Shown here piece after piece: positions 37,003-45,961 of a stretch of DNA of 56,190 nt. The position numbers and the translations under genes were made by a program. Position 1 is the first letter of the stretch; every line of letters starts with the position of its first letter. Source of the stretch: an uncultured Sphingomonas sp. (lineage in GTDB: Bacteria; Pseudomonadota; Alphaproteobacteria; Sphingomonadales; Sphingomonadaceae); assembly GCA_913776255.1 (NCBI GenBank), contig CAJYLV010000025.1:1-56190 (forward strand), read 5' to 3'. The notes beneath the pieces were generated by a model. It saw only the letters and a program-made list of their open reading frames with translations. It was not told where the DNA came from and made no database searches.

Positions 37003-39786
37003 ATGGCTGTTGTTGTTCGCGAACCGGCGCGTGTGGCGCGTGCGGTGAAGACGATGCTGCTCGGCACTGCGGGATCAATATTGTGGTTCATGCCGCCTGC
37101 CGCGCTGGCGCAGACCGTCCCCATCGATCCCGGCGCCCCTGTCACCCCGACCCCCGCGACCAGCGAGCCGATCGCCGCCGCCGATGCCGCCGAGGAAGCG
37201 GGCGAGGTCGTCGTCACCGGCTTCCGCGCCTCGATCGCCACCGCGCTCGACGCCAAGCGCCGCGACACGCGCGTCAGCGACGGCATCTCGGCGGAGGATC
37301 TCGGCAAGTTCCCGAGCCAGAACATCACCGAATCGATCCAGCGCATCTCCGGCGTGCAGATGCAGAACATCAACGGCCGCGGCGCGACGATCAGCATTCG
37401 CGGACTCGGCCCGCAATATGCGCTGACGACGATCAACGGCCAGACCTTCAAGAGCGCCGACTTCACCGATGGCTTCCGCTACGACATCATCCAGACCGAG
37501 CTGGCCAATGCCGTGCAGGTCCTGAAATCGCCGACCGCCGACATGGACAGTGGCGGGCTGTCGGGCACGATCAACATCCAGACCGTCCAGCCGCTCGACT
37601 ACAAGAACCGCAAGATCGTGCTGTCCGCCAAGGCGCAGAACAGCGAATATGCCGGCAAGACGATCACGCCCAAATTCGGCGCCAGCTATGTCGACCAGTT
37701 CGCGGACGGACGGCTCGGCGTGTACGTCAACCTCGGCTATCAAAAGCTCGAGGATCGCGCCGACTATCTGTTCCAGGATCGCTGGGCGACGCAGACGATC
37801 AACGGCGCAGTGATCGCGGTGCCACGCCGTCCGCGCTACCGCCGCATCGACCGCTCGATCGAGCAGCTGACCGGCAGCGGCGGCCTGCAATGGCGTCCGA
37901 CCGACCGGCTCGAGATCGACGCCACCGCGATCTACGCACGCGACGACACCAGGTACGACGTCAACCAGCAGGTGTTCCTATTCAACACCGCGCGGCTGAC
38001 CGCCGGCAGCATCAGCGACGGCGCGTCGAAGGTGACCACCGCCACCAACTTCACGCTGGAGAACAACCGGCAGGAGGAAAGCCGCAAGCTGTCGAGCCAG
38101 GGATATACGCTGGCGATGAAGTGGAAGGACGAGGACGGGCTCGCGGTGCGCGCGGTCGGCAATTTCACGCGCGGCTACGCCTATTCGCGCGAGGATGCCG
38201 CGATCCTCGGCGTCACCATCCCGTCGGCGACGCTCGACATCACCGATCCGCGCAACCCCAAATACACGGTCGCGGCGGACCTCTCCGATCCGGCGCTCTA
38301 CAATCAGGCGACGCTGGTGCGGAACGAATTCCCGAACGGCGCCACCCGCCGCACCACCGGCAAGGAGGTCTCGACACAGGTCGACGTCACCAAGGACGTG
38401 ACGCTCGGCCCGATCTCGCAATTCGCGGCCGGCACCAAGTTCCGCCACGAGAGCTTCGTGCGCGATGTCGGCCGCCACGATCTCGGCTCGATCGCCAACC
38501 GTCCGGGCCCGACCAGCACCCTGTTCCCGGCGCTGTCGGCGGCCAGCTACGGGGTCGGCGGGTTCCTCGACGGCAACGGCAACCTGCCCAATGCGTGGAT
38601 CGCGCCCGATACCGCCGGCTATCGTCAGGCGCTCGCCGGTGCCGGGCTGTCGGTGCCCGATCTGCCCGCGCCGGAAGGCAGCTATACCGTCGATCGCTAC
38701 ATCCCCGCGGTCTATGCGATGGCATCGCTTGACGGCACGGTGTTCGGCGCGGCGCTGCGCGGGAACCTCGGCGTGCGCTACGAGCACACGAGGCAGGTCG
38801 TGAACGGCAACATCACCCAGCCGCGCACCGGCAGCTACACCGACGTGACGCAGAAGATCGGCGAATATGTCGAGACGCAGGAATATGACAACGTCCTGCC
38901 CAGCCTGAACCTCGTGCTGGAGCCGACCCGCACGCTGCAGGTGCGCTTCGCCGCTGCCAAGGTGCTGGTGCGCCCGATCCTCGATTCGCGCAGCTCGCTG
39001 GCGCAGACCACCTCGTCGACCGCCAACACCTTCCCGGTCGGTACGCGCACGCTGACGATCGATCTAGGCCAGTCGGGGCTCAAGCCGCTGACCGCCGACC
39101 AGCTCGATCTGGGGGTCGAATGGTATTACGGCCCGGCCAGCGCGCTGTCGATCAACGGCTTCTACAAATGGGTGAAGAACGGCACCTTCTCGTCGCTGGT
39201 CTGCCCGTCGGCGTTCAACGGCACCGCGCTGTCGCGCGCCAGCACCGGCGCGACCAACGGCGACTGCGTCGATGCCGCGGGCAACATCTATAACATCACG
39301 CAGACGTCGAACGACCCGAGCACGATCCGCATCCGCGGCGTCGAGGTGAGCTGGAACCAGTCGTTCGATCGCTGGCTGCCGGTCGACGGCTTCGGGCTGC
39401 TCGCGAACTATACGCGCGTGATCCCGACCAAGGTGGCGATCGGCACCGGCTTCACGGTGCGCAACCTGTCGAAGAACACCGCGAACATCACGCCCTATTG
39501 GGAGAACCGGCTGTTCAGCCTGCGGCTGTCGGCCAATTACCGCAGCTCCTACGAACAGAATGGCGCGGACAGCTTCTTCGCGACCGAAGGCCATACGGTG
39601 CGCGCGCGGACGCAGTTCGACCTGTCGGCGGGCTTCACCCCCACCGATTATCTCAGCTTCGCGGCCGGCGTCATCAACCTGAACAACAGCCGCGAAGAAG
39701 CCTATTACAACAACAATCCGTCGATCTGGCAGGAGAGCAGCTTCTACGGCCGCAGCTTCTATCTGTCGGCGACCTTGCGAATGTAA
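37003..39786 (+). CDS. TonB-dependent receptor, Xanthomonas-Caulobacter type
   Basis: 927 aa. A signal peptide (MLLGTAGSILWFMPPAALAQ) is followed by a spacer and the TonB box region GEVVVTGFRASIATALDAKR. The plug motif RVSDGISAEDLGKFPSQNIT, then ESIQRISGVQMQNINGRGAT, defines the large-sugar and oligosaccharide receptor subgroup common in sphingomonads and Caulobacter. The barrel ends in SFYGRSFYLSATLRM. Ligand unknown; carbohydrate uptake is plausible. A 77-bp repeat follows the stop by 4 bases. Confidence 0.93.
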   Translation: MAVVVREPARVARAVKTMLLGTAGSILWFMPPAALAQTVPIDPGAPVTPTPATSEPIAAADAAEEAGEVVVTGFRASIATALDAKRRDTRVSDGISAEDLGKFPSQNITESIQRISGVQMQNINGRGATISIRGLGPQYALTTINGQTFKSADFTDGFRYDIIQTELANAVQVLKSPTADMDSGGLSGTINIQTVQPLDYKNRKIVLSAKAQNSEYAGKTITPKFGASYVDQFADGRLGVYVNLGYQKLEDRADYLFQDRWATQTINGAVIAVPRRPRYRRIDRSIEQLTGSGGLQWRPTDRLEIDATAIYARDDTRYDVNQQVFLFNTARLTAGSISDGASKVTTATNFTLENNRQEESRKLSSQGYTLAMKWKDEDGLAVRAVGNFTRGYAYSREDAAILGVTIPSATLDITDPRNPKYTVAADLSDPALYNQATLVRNEFPNGATRRTTGKEVSTQVDVTKDVTLGPISQFAAGTKFRHESFVRDVGRHDLGSIANRPGPTSTLFPALSAASYGVGGFLDGNGNLPNAWIAPDTAGYRQALAGAGLSVPDLPAPEGSYTVDRYIPAVYAMASLDGTVFGAALRGNLGVRYEHTRQVVNGNITQPRTGSYTDVTQKIGEYVETQEYDNVLPSLNLVLEPTRTLQVRFAAAKVLVRPILDSRSSLAQTTSSTANTFPVGTRTLTIDLGQSGLKPLTADQLDLGVEWYYGPASALSINGFYKWVKNGTFSSLVCPSAFNGTALSRASTGATNGDCVDAAGNIYNITQTSNDPSTIRIRGVEVSWNQSFDRWLPVDGFGLLANYTRVIPTKVAIGTGFTVRNLSKNTANITPYWENRLFSLRLSANYRSSYEQNGADSFFATEGHTVRARTQFDLSAGFTPTDYLSFAAGVINLNNSREEAYYNNNPSIWQESSFYGRSFYLSATLRM

Positions 39787-39790
39787 CCTT

Positions 39791-39867
39791 CGTCATTGCG
39801 AGCGTAGCGCGGCAATCCAGGGCGTCCTGGTGCGGCACTGGATTGCTTCGCTTCACTCGCAATGACG
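39791..39867. repeat. 77-bp palindromic repeat, copy 5
   Basis: Left arm CGTCATTGCGAGCGTAGCGC, right arm TTCGCTTCACTCGCAATGACG with two changes. It follows the TonB receptor stop by 4 bases and precedes the M20 gene. Confidence 0.88.
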
Positions 39868-39938
39868 AACGGATAGACATGCCGCTTGTTGTCGACCTGC
39901 GACGCCCCTAGGCTGCGGAAAACAAAGGGGGCCTTGCC

Positions 39939-41270
39939 ATGCGTCATCTGCTTCTCGCCGCCGCGGCGCTGGGCGCGTTCGCGCCGCCCGCGTCCGCCGA
40001 GCCCGATTATGCGGCGGCGATCCGCGCCGATTACGATACGTCGCTCGCCGCGATGTGGGACGACTTCCACCGCCACCCCGAACTGTCGTTCAAGGAAGAG
40101 CGCACCGCCGCGAAGATGGCCGCGGCGCTGCGCGCGATCAAAGGCGTGCAGGTCACGGAAAAAGTCGGCGGCACTGGCGTGGTCGGCGTCTTGAAGAACG
40201 GCAACGGCCCGGTCGTGCTGGTCCGCGCCGACATGGACGGGCTGCCGGTCGAGGAAAAGTCCGGGCTCGCCAACGCCAGCACCGTGCGGCAGGTCGGCGT
40301 GGACGGCGTCGAGGCGCCGGTGATGCACGCCTGCGGGCACGACACGCACATCGTCGGGCTGCTCGCGACCGCACGGCGGCTGGCGGCGCTGAAGGATCGC
40401 TGGGCGGGGACGGTCGTCTTCGTCGTCCAGCCCGCCGAGGAACGCGTCGGCGGCGCGGCGGCGATGGTCAAGGACGGGCTCTACACGCGCTTCCCCAAGC
40501 CCAATTACGCGCTGGCCTATCACTCCAATTCCGAAGGGCTGGCGGGCACCGTCTCGGCATCGGAGGACATCCAGTACAGCTCGTCCGACAGCGTCGACAT
40601 CATCGTTCCCGGCATCGGCGCGCATGGCGCGAGCCCGCAGGCCGGCAAGGACCCGGTCTATATGGCCAGCCAGCTCGTTATCGCGCTGCAGGGACTGGTC
40701 AGCCGCGAGCGCCAGCCGCTGCGCCCTGCCGTCATCACCGTCGGCAGCTTCCACGCCGGGCTGAAGCACAACATCATCTCGGATCAGGCAAAATTGCAGG
40801 TGACGGTGCGCGCCAACGACGAGGCGACGCGCGCGCAACTGCTCGCCGGGATCCGCCGTGTCGCGCGCGGGATCGGCGAATTGAACGGGATGCCGGCGGA
40901 CAGGATGCCGGTGGTGACCGTCATCGAGGGTACGCCGACGACGATCAACGACGCCGCGCTGGCGCGCCGGCTCAACGCGGTGATGGCGACGACGCTGGGG
41001 GCGGACAAGGTGATCCCCTTCCAGCAGAAGGGGATGGGCGCGGAAGATTTCGCCGCGTTCATCGAACCCAAATACGGCATCAAGGGCTATTATTTCGCGG
41101 TCGGCGGCACGCAGCAGGCGGCGTTCGACGCCGCCGCGAAAGGCGGCCCGCCGATCCCGTCGCACCATTCGCCATTGTTCAAGGTCGATCCGCAGGCGGT
41201 CGTCACCACTGGCGCGACCGCCATGACCGCCGCGGTGCTCGACCTGCTCAAACCGGGCGGCGCGGCCTGA
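39939..41270 (+). CDS. Exported M20-family amidohydrolase / peptidase
   Basis: 443 aa with a signal peptide (RHLLLAAAALGAFAPPASAE). The metal ligands are in ADMDGLPVEE, HACGHDTHIVGLLATARRL and the PAEER motif. The dimerisation domain contains PGIGAHGASPQAGKDPVYMA. Members of this subgroup hydrolyse N-acyl or aminobenzoyl amides and hippurate-like substrates. The exact substrate is unknown. It could act in the periplasm on products imported through the preceding receptor. Confidence 0.92.
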   Translation: MRHLLLAAAALGAFAPPASAEPDYAAAIRADYDTSLAAMWDDFHRHPELSFKEERTAAKMAAALRAIKGVQVTEKVGGTGVVGVLKNGNGPVVLVRADMDGLPVEEKSGLANASTVRQVGVDGVEAPVMHACGHDTHIVGLLATARRLAALKDRWAGTVVFVVQPAEERVGGAAAMVKDGLYTRFPKPNYALAYHSNSEGLAGTVSASEDIQYSSSDSVDIIVPGIGAHGASPQAGKDPVYMASQLVIALQGLVSRERQPLRPAVITVGSFHAGLKHNIISDQAKLQVTVRANDEATRAQLLAGIRRVARGIGELNGMPADRMPVVTVIEGTPTTINDAALARRLNAVMATTLGADKVIPFQQKGMGAEDFAAFIEPKYGIKGYYFAVGGTQQAAFDAAAKGGPPIPSHHSPLFKVDPQAVVTTGATAMTAAVLDLLKPGGAA

Positions 41271-41271
41271 T

Positions 41272-41348
41272 CGTCATTGCGAGCGTAGCGCGGCAATCCA
41301 GGGCGTCCTGGTCTGGCCCTGGATTGCTTCGCTACGCTCGCAATGACG
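41272..41348. repeat. 77-bp palindromic repeat, copy 6
   Basis: Begins 2 bases after the M20 stop and ends 8 bases before the convergent NIPSNAP stop. Right arm GGATTGCTTCGCTACGCTCG then CAATGACG. It sits exactly between convergent genes. Confidence 0.9.
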
Positions 41349-41355
41349 GATCGAC

Positions 41356-41784
41356 CTACTTCGGAAGGATCGGCGGCGAGTAGTCCGCGGCGGTCATGAA
41401 CACGCTGTCGACCTTCGTCACCAGCTTGCCCGCCGCCTCGGACGCGGCGACCACCTTCTGCCACTCGGGGTCCTTCCCGAACGCCGCCCAGTCTACGTCG
41501 CGCGCCGCACGGCTCGGATAGGCGAGCACATAGACCACCCGCCCTTCCGGCGCGGCCTCGGTGGCGATCTCGTTCCAATAGGCGACGTTCGTCATGCCGT
41601 GCTTCGCGAACAGCCCCAGCGTATGCTCGCGGAACCGCGCGTTGAGCGCCGCCGCCTTGCCGGGTGCCGGGTAATAGACGCGCAATTCGTAGACAGCGGT
41701 CTTGGGATCGAGCTTCGCCGGCTCGGCCTGCGCCGTCCCGCTCGCCAGCACCGCCGCCATGCCCGCCCAGAAAATCCGTCGCAT
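41356..41784 (-). CDS. Exported NIPSNAP-family protein
   Basis: 142 aa from the Met with an AGGAGG site. Signal peptide MRRIFWAGMAAVLASGTAQA. The domain contains YELRVYYPAPGKAAALNARF and the final VDSVFMTAADYSPPI, typical of NIPSNAP stress-responsive dimeric alpha-beta proteins. No enzymatic role is proven for the family. Convergent with the M20 gene. Confidence 0.87.
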   Translation of the reverse strand: MRRIFWAGMAAVLASGTAQAEPAKLDPKTAVYELRVYYPAPGKAAALNARFREHTLGLFAKHGMTNVAYWNEIATEAAPEGRVVYVLAYPSRAARDVDWAAFGKDPEWQKVVAASEAAGKLVTKVDSVFMTAADYSPPILPK

Positions 41785-41915
41785 CCAGCCCCTCCTTCTC
41801 TTCTTGGCCGACATATCACCGCTAAAGTATTGAACCGACAAGCCCCTCCCCTTTCCCTCGCACAAAGAAGAGCTTAACCTCGATCGTGCCCGATGATCGG
41901 GCTGGAGGATGTCCG

Positions 41916-42101
41916 ATGCTTCGTTTGCTCGCCGTTGCCGCCGCGCTGACGCTTGTCGCCCCGCCCGTCGCCGCCGCGCCGTGCAAGGATCCGAAGACCG
42001 GCAAGTTCGTCAAATGCCCGCCCGCCAAGGCGACGCGCTGCAAGACCGCCAACGGCAAGTTCGCCAAGTGCGGCACGCCCGGCGCGCGTCCGGTCGGCTG
42101 A
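41916..42101 (+). CDS. 61-aa secreted peptide with duplicated Cys motif
   Basis: Signal peptide MLRLLAVAAALTLVAPPVAA, then a mature 41-aa basic peptide with two copies of CK-x4/5-GKF-x-KC (CKDPKTGKFVKC and CKTANGKFAKC), likely disulfide-bonded. Start ATG 41916 has GGAGG 9 bases upstream; an ATG 30 bases earlier lacks one. No characterised family is recognised. It precedes the hydroxyacid dehydrogenase gene by 32 bases. Confidence 0.75.
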   Translation: MLRLLAVAAALTLVAPPVAAAPCKDPKTGKFVKCPPAKATRCKTANGKFAKCGTPGARPVG

Positions 42102-42133
42102 CGCGCGGCGCACGACGCGCTACACCGGCGGGT

Positions 42134-43087
42134 ATGACCGACACACCAATCCTCATGCCCGCCCCGATGCCCGCCGCGGTGATCGCCGCGCTGGACGCGC
42201 GCTTCACGCTGCACCGCTTGTGGGAGCAGCCCGACGCCGACGCGTTCCTTGCCGAACACGGCGCGGCGATCCGCGGGCTGGCCGCCAACACGCTCGCCGG
42301 CCGGGTCGATGCGGCGCTGTTCGACCGGCTGCCCGCGGTGGAGATCGTCGCCAATTTCGGCGTCGGCTATGACAATATCGACGCACAGGCGGCGGCGGCG
42401 CGCGGGATCATGGTCACCAACACGCCCGGCGTGCTCGACGCCGAGGTCGCCGATCTCGCGCTCGGGCTGCTGCTCGCGACGATCCGGCGCTTGCCGCAGG
42501 CGGATCGGTATGTCCGCGAGGGGCGCTGGGAACAGGCACCCTTCCCGCTCTCGACCACGCTGCGCGGGCGCACGGTCGGCATCCTCGGTCTGGGCGCGAT
42601 CGGGCAGCAGATCGCGCGGCGGCTGGAAGGGTTCGATGTCGCGATCGCCTATCACCAGCGCACGCGCCGCGACGATGTGGGCTATGCCTATCACGACAGC
42701 CCGGTCGCGCTCGCCAAGGCATGCGACGTGCTGATCGCGATCGTGCCCGGCGGCGCATCGACCCGGCATCTGGTGAACGCGGAGGTGCTGGCGGCATTGG
42801 GCCGGGACGGCATCTTCATCAACGTCGCGCGCGGCAGCGTCGCGGATGAGGCGGCGCTGATCGCCGCGCTGCGCGACGGGACGATCCTCGCCGCGGGGCT
42901 CGACGTCTATGCCGACGAGCCGCACGTCCCCGACGCGCTTCGTGCGATGGACAATGTCGTGCTGCTGCCGCACCTCGGCTCGGCGTCCGAACACACGCGC
43001 GCGGCGATGGGGCAGTTGGTGGTCGACAATCTCATCAGCTGGTTCGACACCGGCGCGGCGCTGACGCCGGTGCCCGAAACCGCCTGA
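42134..43087 (+). CDS. D-2-hydroxyacid dehydrogenase (GhrB / hydroxypyruvate reductase type)
   Basis: 317 aa. The NAD(P)-binding GILGLGAIGQQIARRLEGFD motif is central. The catalytic triad is in INVARGSVADEAALIAALRD (Arg), LDVYADEPHVPDALR (Glu) and LLPHLGSASEHT (His). It reduces 2-keto acids such as glyoxylate or hydroxypyruvate to D-2-hydroxyacids. The short length and the FGVGYDNID motif suggest the glyoxylate/hydroxypyruvate branch. Convergent with the proline-rich gene. Confidence 0.9.
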   Translation: MTDTPILMPAPMPAAVIAALDARFTLHRLWEQPDADAFLAEHGAAIRGLAANTLAGRVDAALFDRLPAVEIVANFGVGYDNIDAQAAAARGIMVTNTPGVLDAEVADLALGLLLATIRRLPQADRYVREGRWEQAPFPLSTTLRGRTVGILGLGAIGQQIARRLEGFDVAIAYHQRTRRDDVGYAYHDSPVALAKACDVLIAIVPGGASTRHLVNAEVLAALGRDGIFINVARGSVADEAALIAALRDGTILAAGLDVYADEPHVPDALRAMDNVVLLPHLGSASEHTRAAMGQLVVDNLISWFDTGAALTPVPETA

Positions 43088-43093
43088 CGCGCG

Positions 43094-43122
43094 AAAAGGG
43101 AGCAGCGCGCGGCGCTGCTCCC
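43094..43122 (-). terminator. Terminator of the proline-rich protein gene
   Basis: Perfect 11-bp stem GGGAGCAGCGC / GCGCTGCTCCC with a 3-base loop (43098-43122), followed on the minus strand by TTTTCGCG. It lies just beyond the stop of the 213-aa gene. It may also act weakly for the convergent dehydrogenase gene. Confidence 0.75.
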
Positions 43123-43129
43123 GATCCGA

Positions 43130-43771
43130 TCAAGCGCGCGGAGCGACGGGCGCGGGCGGCACCTGCCCGTTCGCCGCGGGCGGCGGCGGAGCTGCGCCGG
43201 CACCGGGAGGCGGCGGCGGAGCACCCGCGCCCGGTGCAGGCGGCGGCGGCGGGGCGCCGGCTCCCGGCGGCGGGGGTGGCGGCGCGCCTGCACCCGGCGG
43301 CGGAGGCGGCGGTGCACCGGCGCCCGGAGGCGGCGGCGGAGCACCCGCGCCCGGCGCGGGCGGCGGCGGCGGCGGGGGCGGCGGCGCGCCGACCTCGCGC
43401 ACCCCGCCCTGATCGGCGAGGAAGCGCGCGCGCAGCTGGCCGTCGTCGAAGCGGCCCTGCACCAGCACCGGCGCGCCCGCGGTCAGCGTGCCCGCGCCGC
43501 GCCCGGCGTCGACCAGCGTCCGCCCGCTGGCATCCTCGACCAGAAAGCGCGTGCCATAGACACCCGCGACCCGCCCACGCACCGTCACGATGCCGCTGGT
43601 AGCGGGCAATTTGGCGATCGCGGTCGGCACGGTCGGCGCCATCTCGACACTCGGTCGGGTCAGCTGCACCGCGCCCGCGCCGCCCGCCGCCCCCATGGCC
43701 AGCAACGCGGCACCGCCGAACGCGAGACGCTGCCCGCGCGACAGATGTGGGATCATCGAAGCCTTCATCAC
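43130..43771 (-). CDS. Proline-rich exported protein with OB-like domain
   Basis: 213 aa. N-terminal hydrophobic anchor or signal (LAFGGAALLAMGAAGGAGAV). An OB-like segment (VTVRGRVAGVYGTRFLVEDA, about residues 62-82, then VQGRFDDGQLRARFLAD) is followed by about 80 residues of GAGAPPPPP-type repeats (eight or so copies) ending PVAPRA. Such tails span peptidoglycan or bind SH3-like partners. It is divergent from the two-component genes, whose operator-like site lies between them. Function unknown. Confidence 0.8.
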   Translation of the reverse strand: MMKASMIPHLSRGQRLAFGGAALLAMGAAGGAGAVQLTRPSVEMAPTVPTAIAKLPATSGIVTVRGRVAGVYGTRFLVEDASGRTLVDAGRGAGTLTAGAPVLVQGRFDDGQLRARFLADQGGVREVGAPPPPPPPPPAPGAGAPPPPPGAGAPPPPPPGAGAPPPPPPGAGAPPPPPAPGAGAPPPPPGAGAAPPPPAANGQVPPAPVAPRA

Positions 43772-43825
43772 TCACTCCTCTTCGGGTTGATGAGCGATGG
43801 TTAGGCGCAGCCCCCGCCACCCGCG

Positions 43826-43853
43826 CTGAACCGGATCGTTCAGTTTCGGTTTA
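43826..43853. promoter_or_regulatory. PhoP-box-like repeat with overlapping palindrome
   Basis: CGTTCA-N5-GGTTTA at 43837-43853 fits the OmpR/PhoP tandem hexamer pattern with 11-base period. It overlaps an inverted repeat CTGAAC-N6-GTTCAG (43826-43843). It lies in the 123-base divergent gap before the response regulator, so autoregulation and control of the proline-rich gene are plausible. Confidence 0.5.
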
Positions 43854-43894
43854 AGCGATCGGCATAGGGCGCGGCGCAGGAAGGAAAAGGCACG

Positions 43895-44557
43895 ATGCGT
43901 ATCCTGCTGGTCGAGGACGACCGCGATCTCGGACCAGCGATCGCGCGGGCGCTGCGCGAGGATAATTTCGCGGTCGACCTCGCCACCAATGGCGTCGACG
44001 CCGCGCATCTCGGCGAGACCGAGCGCTTCGACGCCGCGGTGCTCGACCTCGGGCTGCCGGGGCGCGACGGCATTTCGGTGCTCAAGGCGTGGCGTGACGC
44101 GCACCGCGACCTGCCGGTGCTGATCCTCACCGCACGCGACGGCTGGTCGGACAAAGTCGCCGGGTTCAAGGCCGGCGCGGACGACTTCCTCGTCAAGCCG
44201 TTCCGCGTCGAGGAACTGGTGATGCGGCTCCGCGCGCTGATGCGCCGCGCCGCCGGCCATGCGCAGGCGCTGCTGGCGTGCGGCCCCTTGTCGTTCGACT
44301 CGCAGACCGGCGTGTTCGAACTCGACGGCCTGCCGCTCAAGCTGACCGCCTTCGAATGGCGCGTGCTGTCGCAGCTGATCCTCCACCGCAACGCGGTGAT
44401 CGAGCGGCTCGACCTGCTCGAGCGCGTCTACGAAGGCGATGCCGATGTCGATTCGAACAGCCTCGAGGTGATCGTCGGGCGGCTGCGCAAGAAGATCGGC
44501 GCTACGCTGATCGAGACGGTGCGCGGGCGCGGCTACCGGCTGGTGTGCCCGGCATGA
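43895..44557 (+). CDS. Two-component response regulator, OmpR family
   Basis: 220 aa. The receiver domain has the acidic pocket E7-D8-D9 and phospho-Asp D51 in DAAVLDLGLPG, with VKPFR as the conserved Lys motif. The C-terminal winged helix reads LTAFEWRVLSQLILHRNAVI and EVIVGRLRKKIGATLIETVR. It most resembles the PhoP/QseB branch. It overlaps the kinase gene by 4 bases (ATGA). Confidence 0.95.
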   Translation: MRILLVEDDRDLGPAIARALREDNFAVDLATNGVDAAHLGETERFDAAVLDLGLPGRDGISVLKAWRDAHRDLPVLILTARDGWSDKVAGFKAGADDFLVKPFRVEELVMRLRALMRRAAGHAQALLACGPLSFDSQTGVFELDGLPLKLTAFEWRVLSQLILHRNAVIERLDLLERVYEGDADVDSNSLEVIVGRLRKKIGATLIETVRGRGYRLVCPA

Positions 44558-45879
44558 TCCGCTGGGTGCCGCGATCGCTGCAGGCGCGGATGCTGCTGGT
44601 GTCGGCGGTCGCGACCTTGCTCGCACTGGTGCTCGCCGGGGCGGTGATGGCCGGGCTGCTCGGGCGGTTCGTCACCGAGGGGCTCGACCGCCGGCTGGAT
44701 GCGCAACTGCTCGTGCTCGCCTCGGTGGTCGACGGTGAGGGGCGGGTCGATCGCGCGCGGTTGACGCAGCGGGTGGCGGCGTTCGGCAGCGATCCCGGCT
44801 GGCAGTGGCGGATCACAGGACCGGACGGCGCGATCGGCGCCACCGACGTCCCCGCCCCGCCCGCCGGACCGCCGACACCGCCGCCCCCCCCCGCCCCGCC
44901 CGTGCCGCCCGGCCCGCACCCGGTCGAGGCGAAGGCGGCGGACGGCGGTGCGCTCCATGCCCGCACGGTCACGCTCGCCACGCGCCGTGGCGACGTGACG
45001 CTGACCGCCGCCGCCCCGCGTAGCGTCCTTGCACGCCCGATCGAGGGGGCGCTCGCGCCGTTGCTGATGGCGCTGGCGGGCGTCGCGGCGCTGCTGACCG
45101 GGGCGTTGCTCGTCCAGCTGCGCGTCGCGCTGCGCCCGCTGCACCGGCTGCGCGAACAGGTCGCGGCGATCCGCGCCGGCGCGCGCGAACGGGTCGATGA
45201 CGACCAGCCCGCCGAACTCGCGCCGCTGGCGAGCGAACTCAACGCCTTGACGGTGGACAACGCCGCCGCGCTGGCGACCGCGCGCGCCGCTGCCGCCAAT
45301 CTCGCGCACGCGCTCAAGACGCCGGTCGCGGCGCTGGCGATCGATCTGCGCGACCAGCCGCGGCTCGCGGCGACGGTTGCGCGGATCGACTGCACCATTC
45401 GCCACCATCTCGCCCGCGCGCGCGCCGCCGCGGTCAACCGCCGCGTCGCGACGCCGCTCGCCCCGGCGGTCGCAGACATCGCCGCGGTGGTCGAGCGGCT
45501 CCACGACGGCCCGCCGCTGACGATCGGGCGCGAGATCGCGGACGACCTCGCCGTGGCGGTCGACGCGCAGGATCTCGACGAGCTGCTCGGCAACCTGCTC
45601 GACAATGCCGCACGCCACGCCGCGTCGCGGATCGCCGTCGCCGCGCAGCGCGACGGGCGCAACGTCGCGGTAACGATCGCCGACGACGGCCCCGGCATCC
45701 CTGCCGCCGCCCGCGCGCAGGTGCTGCAACCCGGCACACGGCTGGACGAGCGCGGCGATGGCCATGGCTTCGGATTGCCGATCGTCGCGGAGCTGGCCGG
45801 GCTTTACGGGGGATCGGTGGCGCTTGCGGAGAGTGCGCCGCATGGCCTCTTGGTCACGCTGACGCTGCCGGCGGCCTGA
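44554..45879 (+). CDS. Sensor histidine kinase (PhoQ/QseC-like)
   Basis: 441 aa. The first membrane helix (MLLVSAVATLLALVLAGAVM), a periplasmic domain of about 100 residues with a proline-rich stretch (PPTPPPPPAPPVPPGPHP), and a second helix (LLMALAGVAALLTGALLVQL) precede a HAMP region. The H-box is NLAHALKTPVAAL with His252. The ATPase has NLLDNAARHA, DDGPGIP and GHGFGLPI. A C9 tract at 44884-44892 lies inside the proline-coding stretch. It phosphorylates the upstream regulator. Confidence 0.93.
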   Translation: MIRWVPRSLQARMLLVSAVATLLALVLAGAVMAGLLGRFVTEGLDRRLDAQLLVLASVVDGEGRVDRARLTQRVAAFGSDPGWQWRITGPDGAIGATDVPAPPAGPPTPPPPPAPPVPPGPHPVEAKAADGGALHARTVTLATRRGDVTLTAAAPRSVLARPIEGALAPLLMALAGVAALLTGALLVQLRVALRPLHRLREQVAAIRAGARERVDDDQPAELAPLASELNALTVDNAAALATARAAAANLAHALKTPVAALAIDLRDQPRLAATVARIDCTIRHHLARARAAAVNRRVATPLAPAVADIAAVVERLHDGPPLTIGREIADDLAVAVDAQDLDELLGNLLDNAARHAASRIAVAAQRDGRNVAVTIADDGPGIPAAARAQVLQPGTRLDERGDGHGFGLPIVAELAGLYGGSVALAESAPHGLLVTLTLPAA

Positions 45880-45881
45880 GT

Positions 45882-45958
45882 CGTCATTGCGAGCGCAGCG
45901 AAGCAATCCAGCGCGTCCTGGTCCGGCTCTGGATTGCTTCGCTGCGCTCGCAATGACG
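45882..45958. repeat. 77-bp palindromic repeat, copy 7
   Basis: Arms carry GCGAGCGCAGCG and the matching CGCTGCGCTCGC, a compensatory pair relative to copies 1 and 3. It lies between the kinase stop (3 bases before) and the convergent psd stop (4 bases after). Confidence 0.9.
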
Positions 45959-45961
45959 GAT

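Noticed and set aside
43200..43400. Short tandem repeats of about 30 bases resembling a CRISPR array
   Set aside because: They are in frame and encode GAGAPPPPP units of a protein; no spacers and no cas genes.
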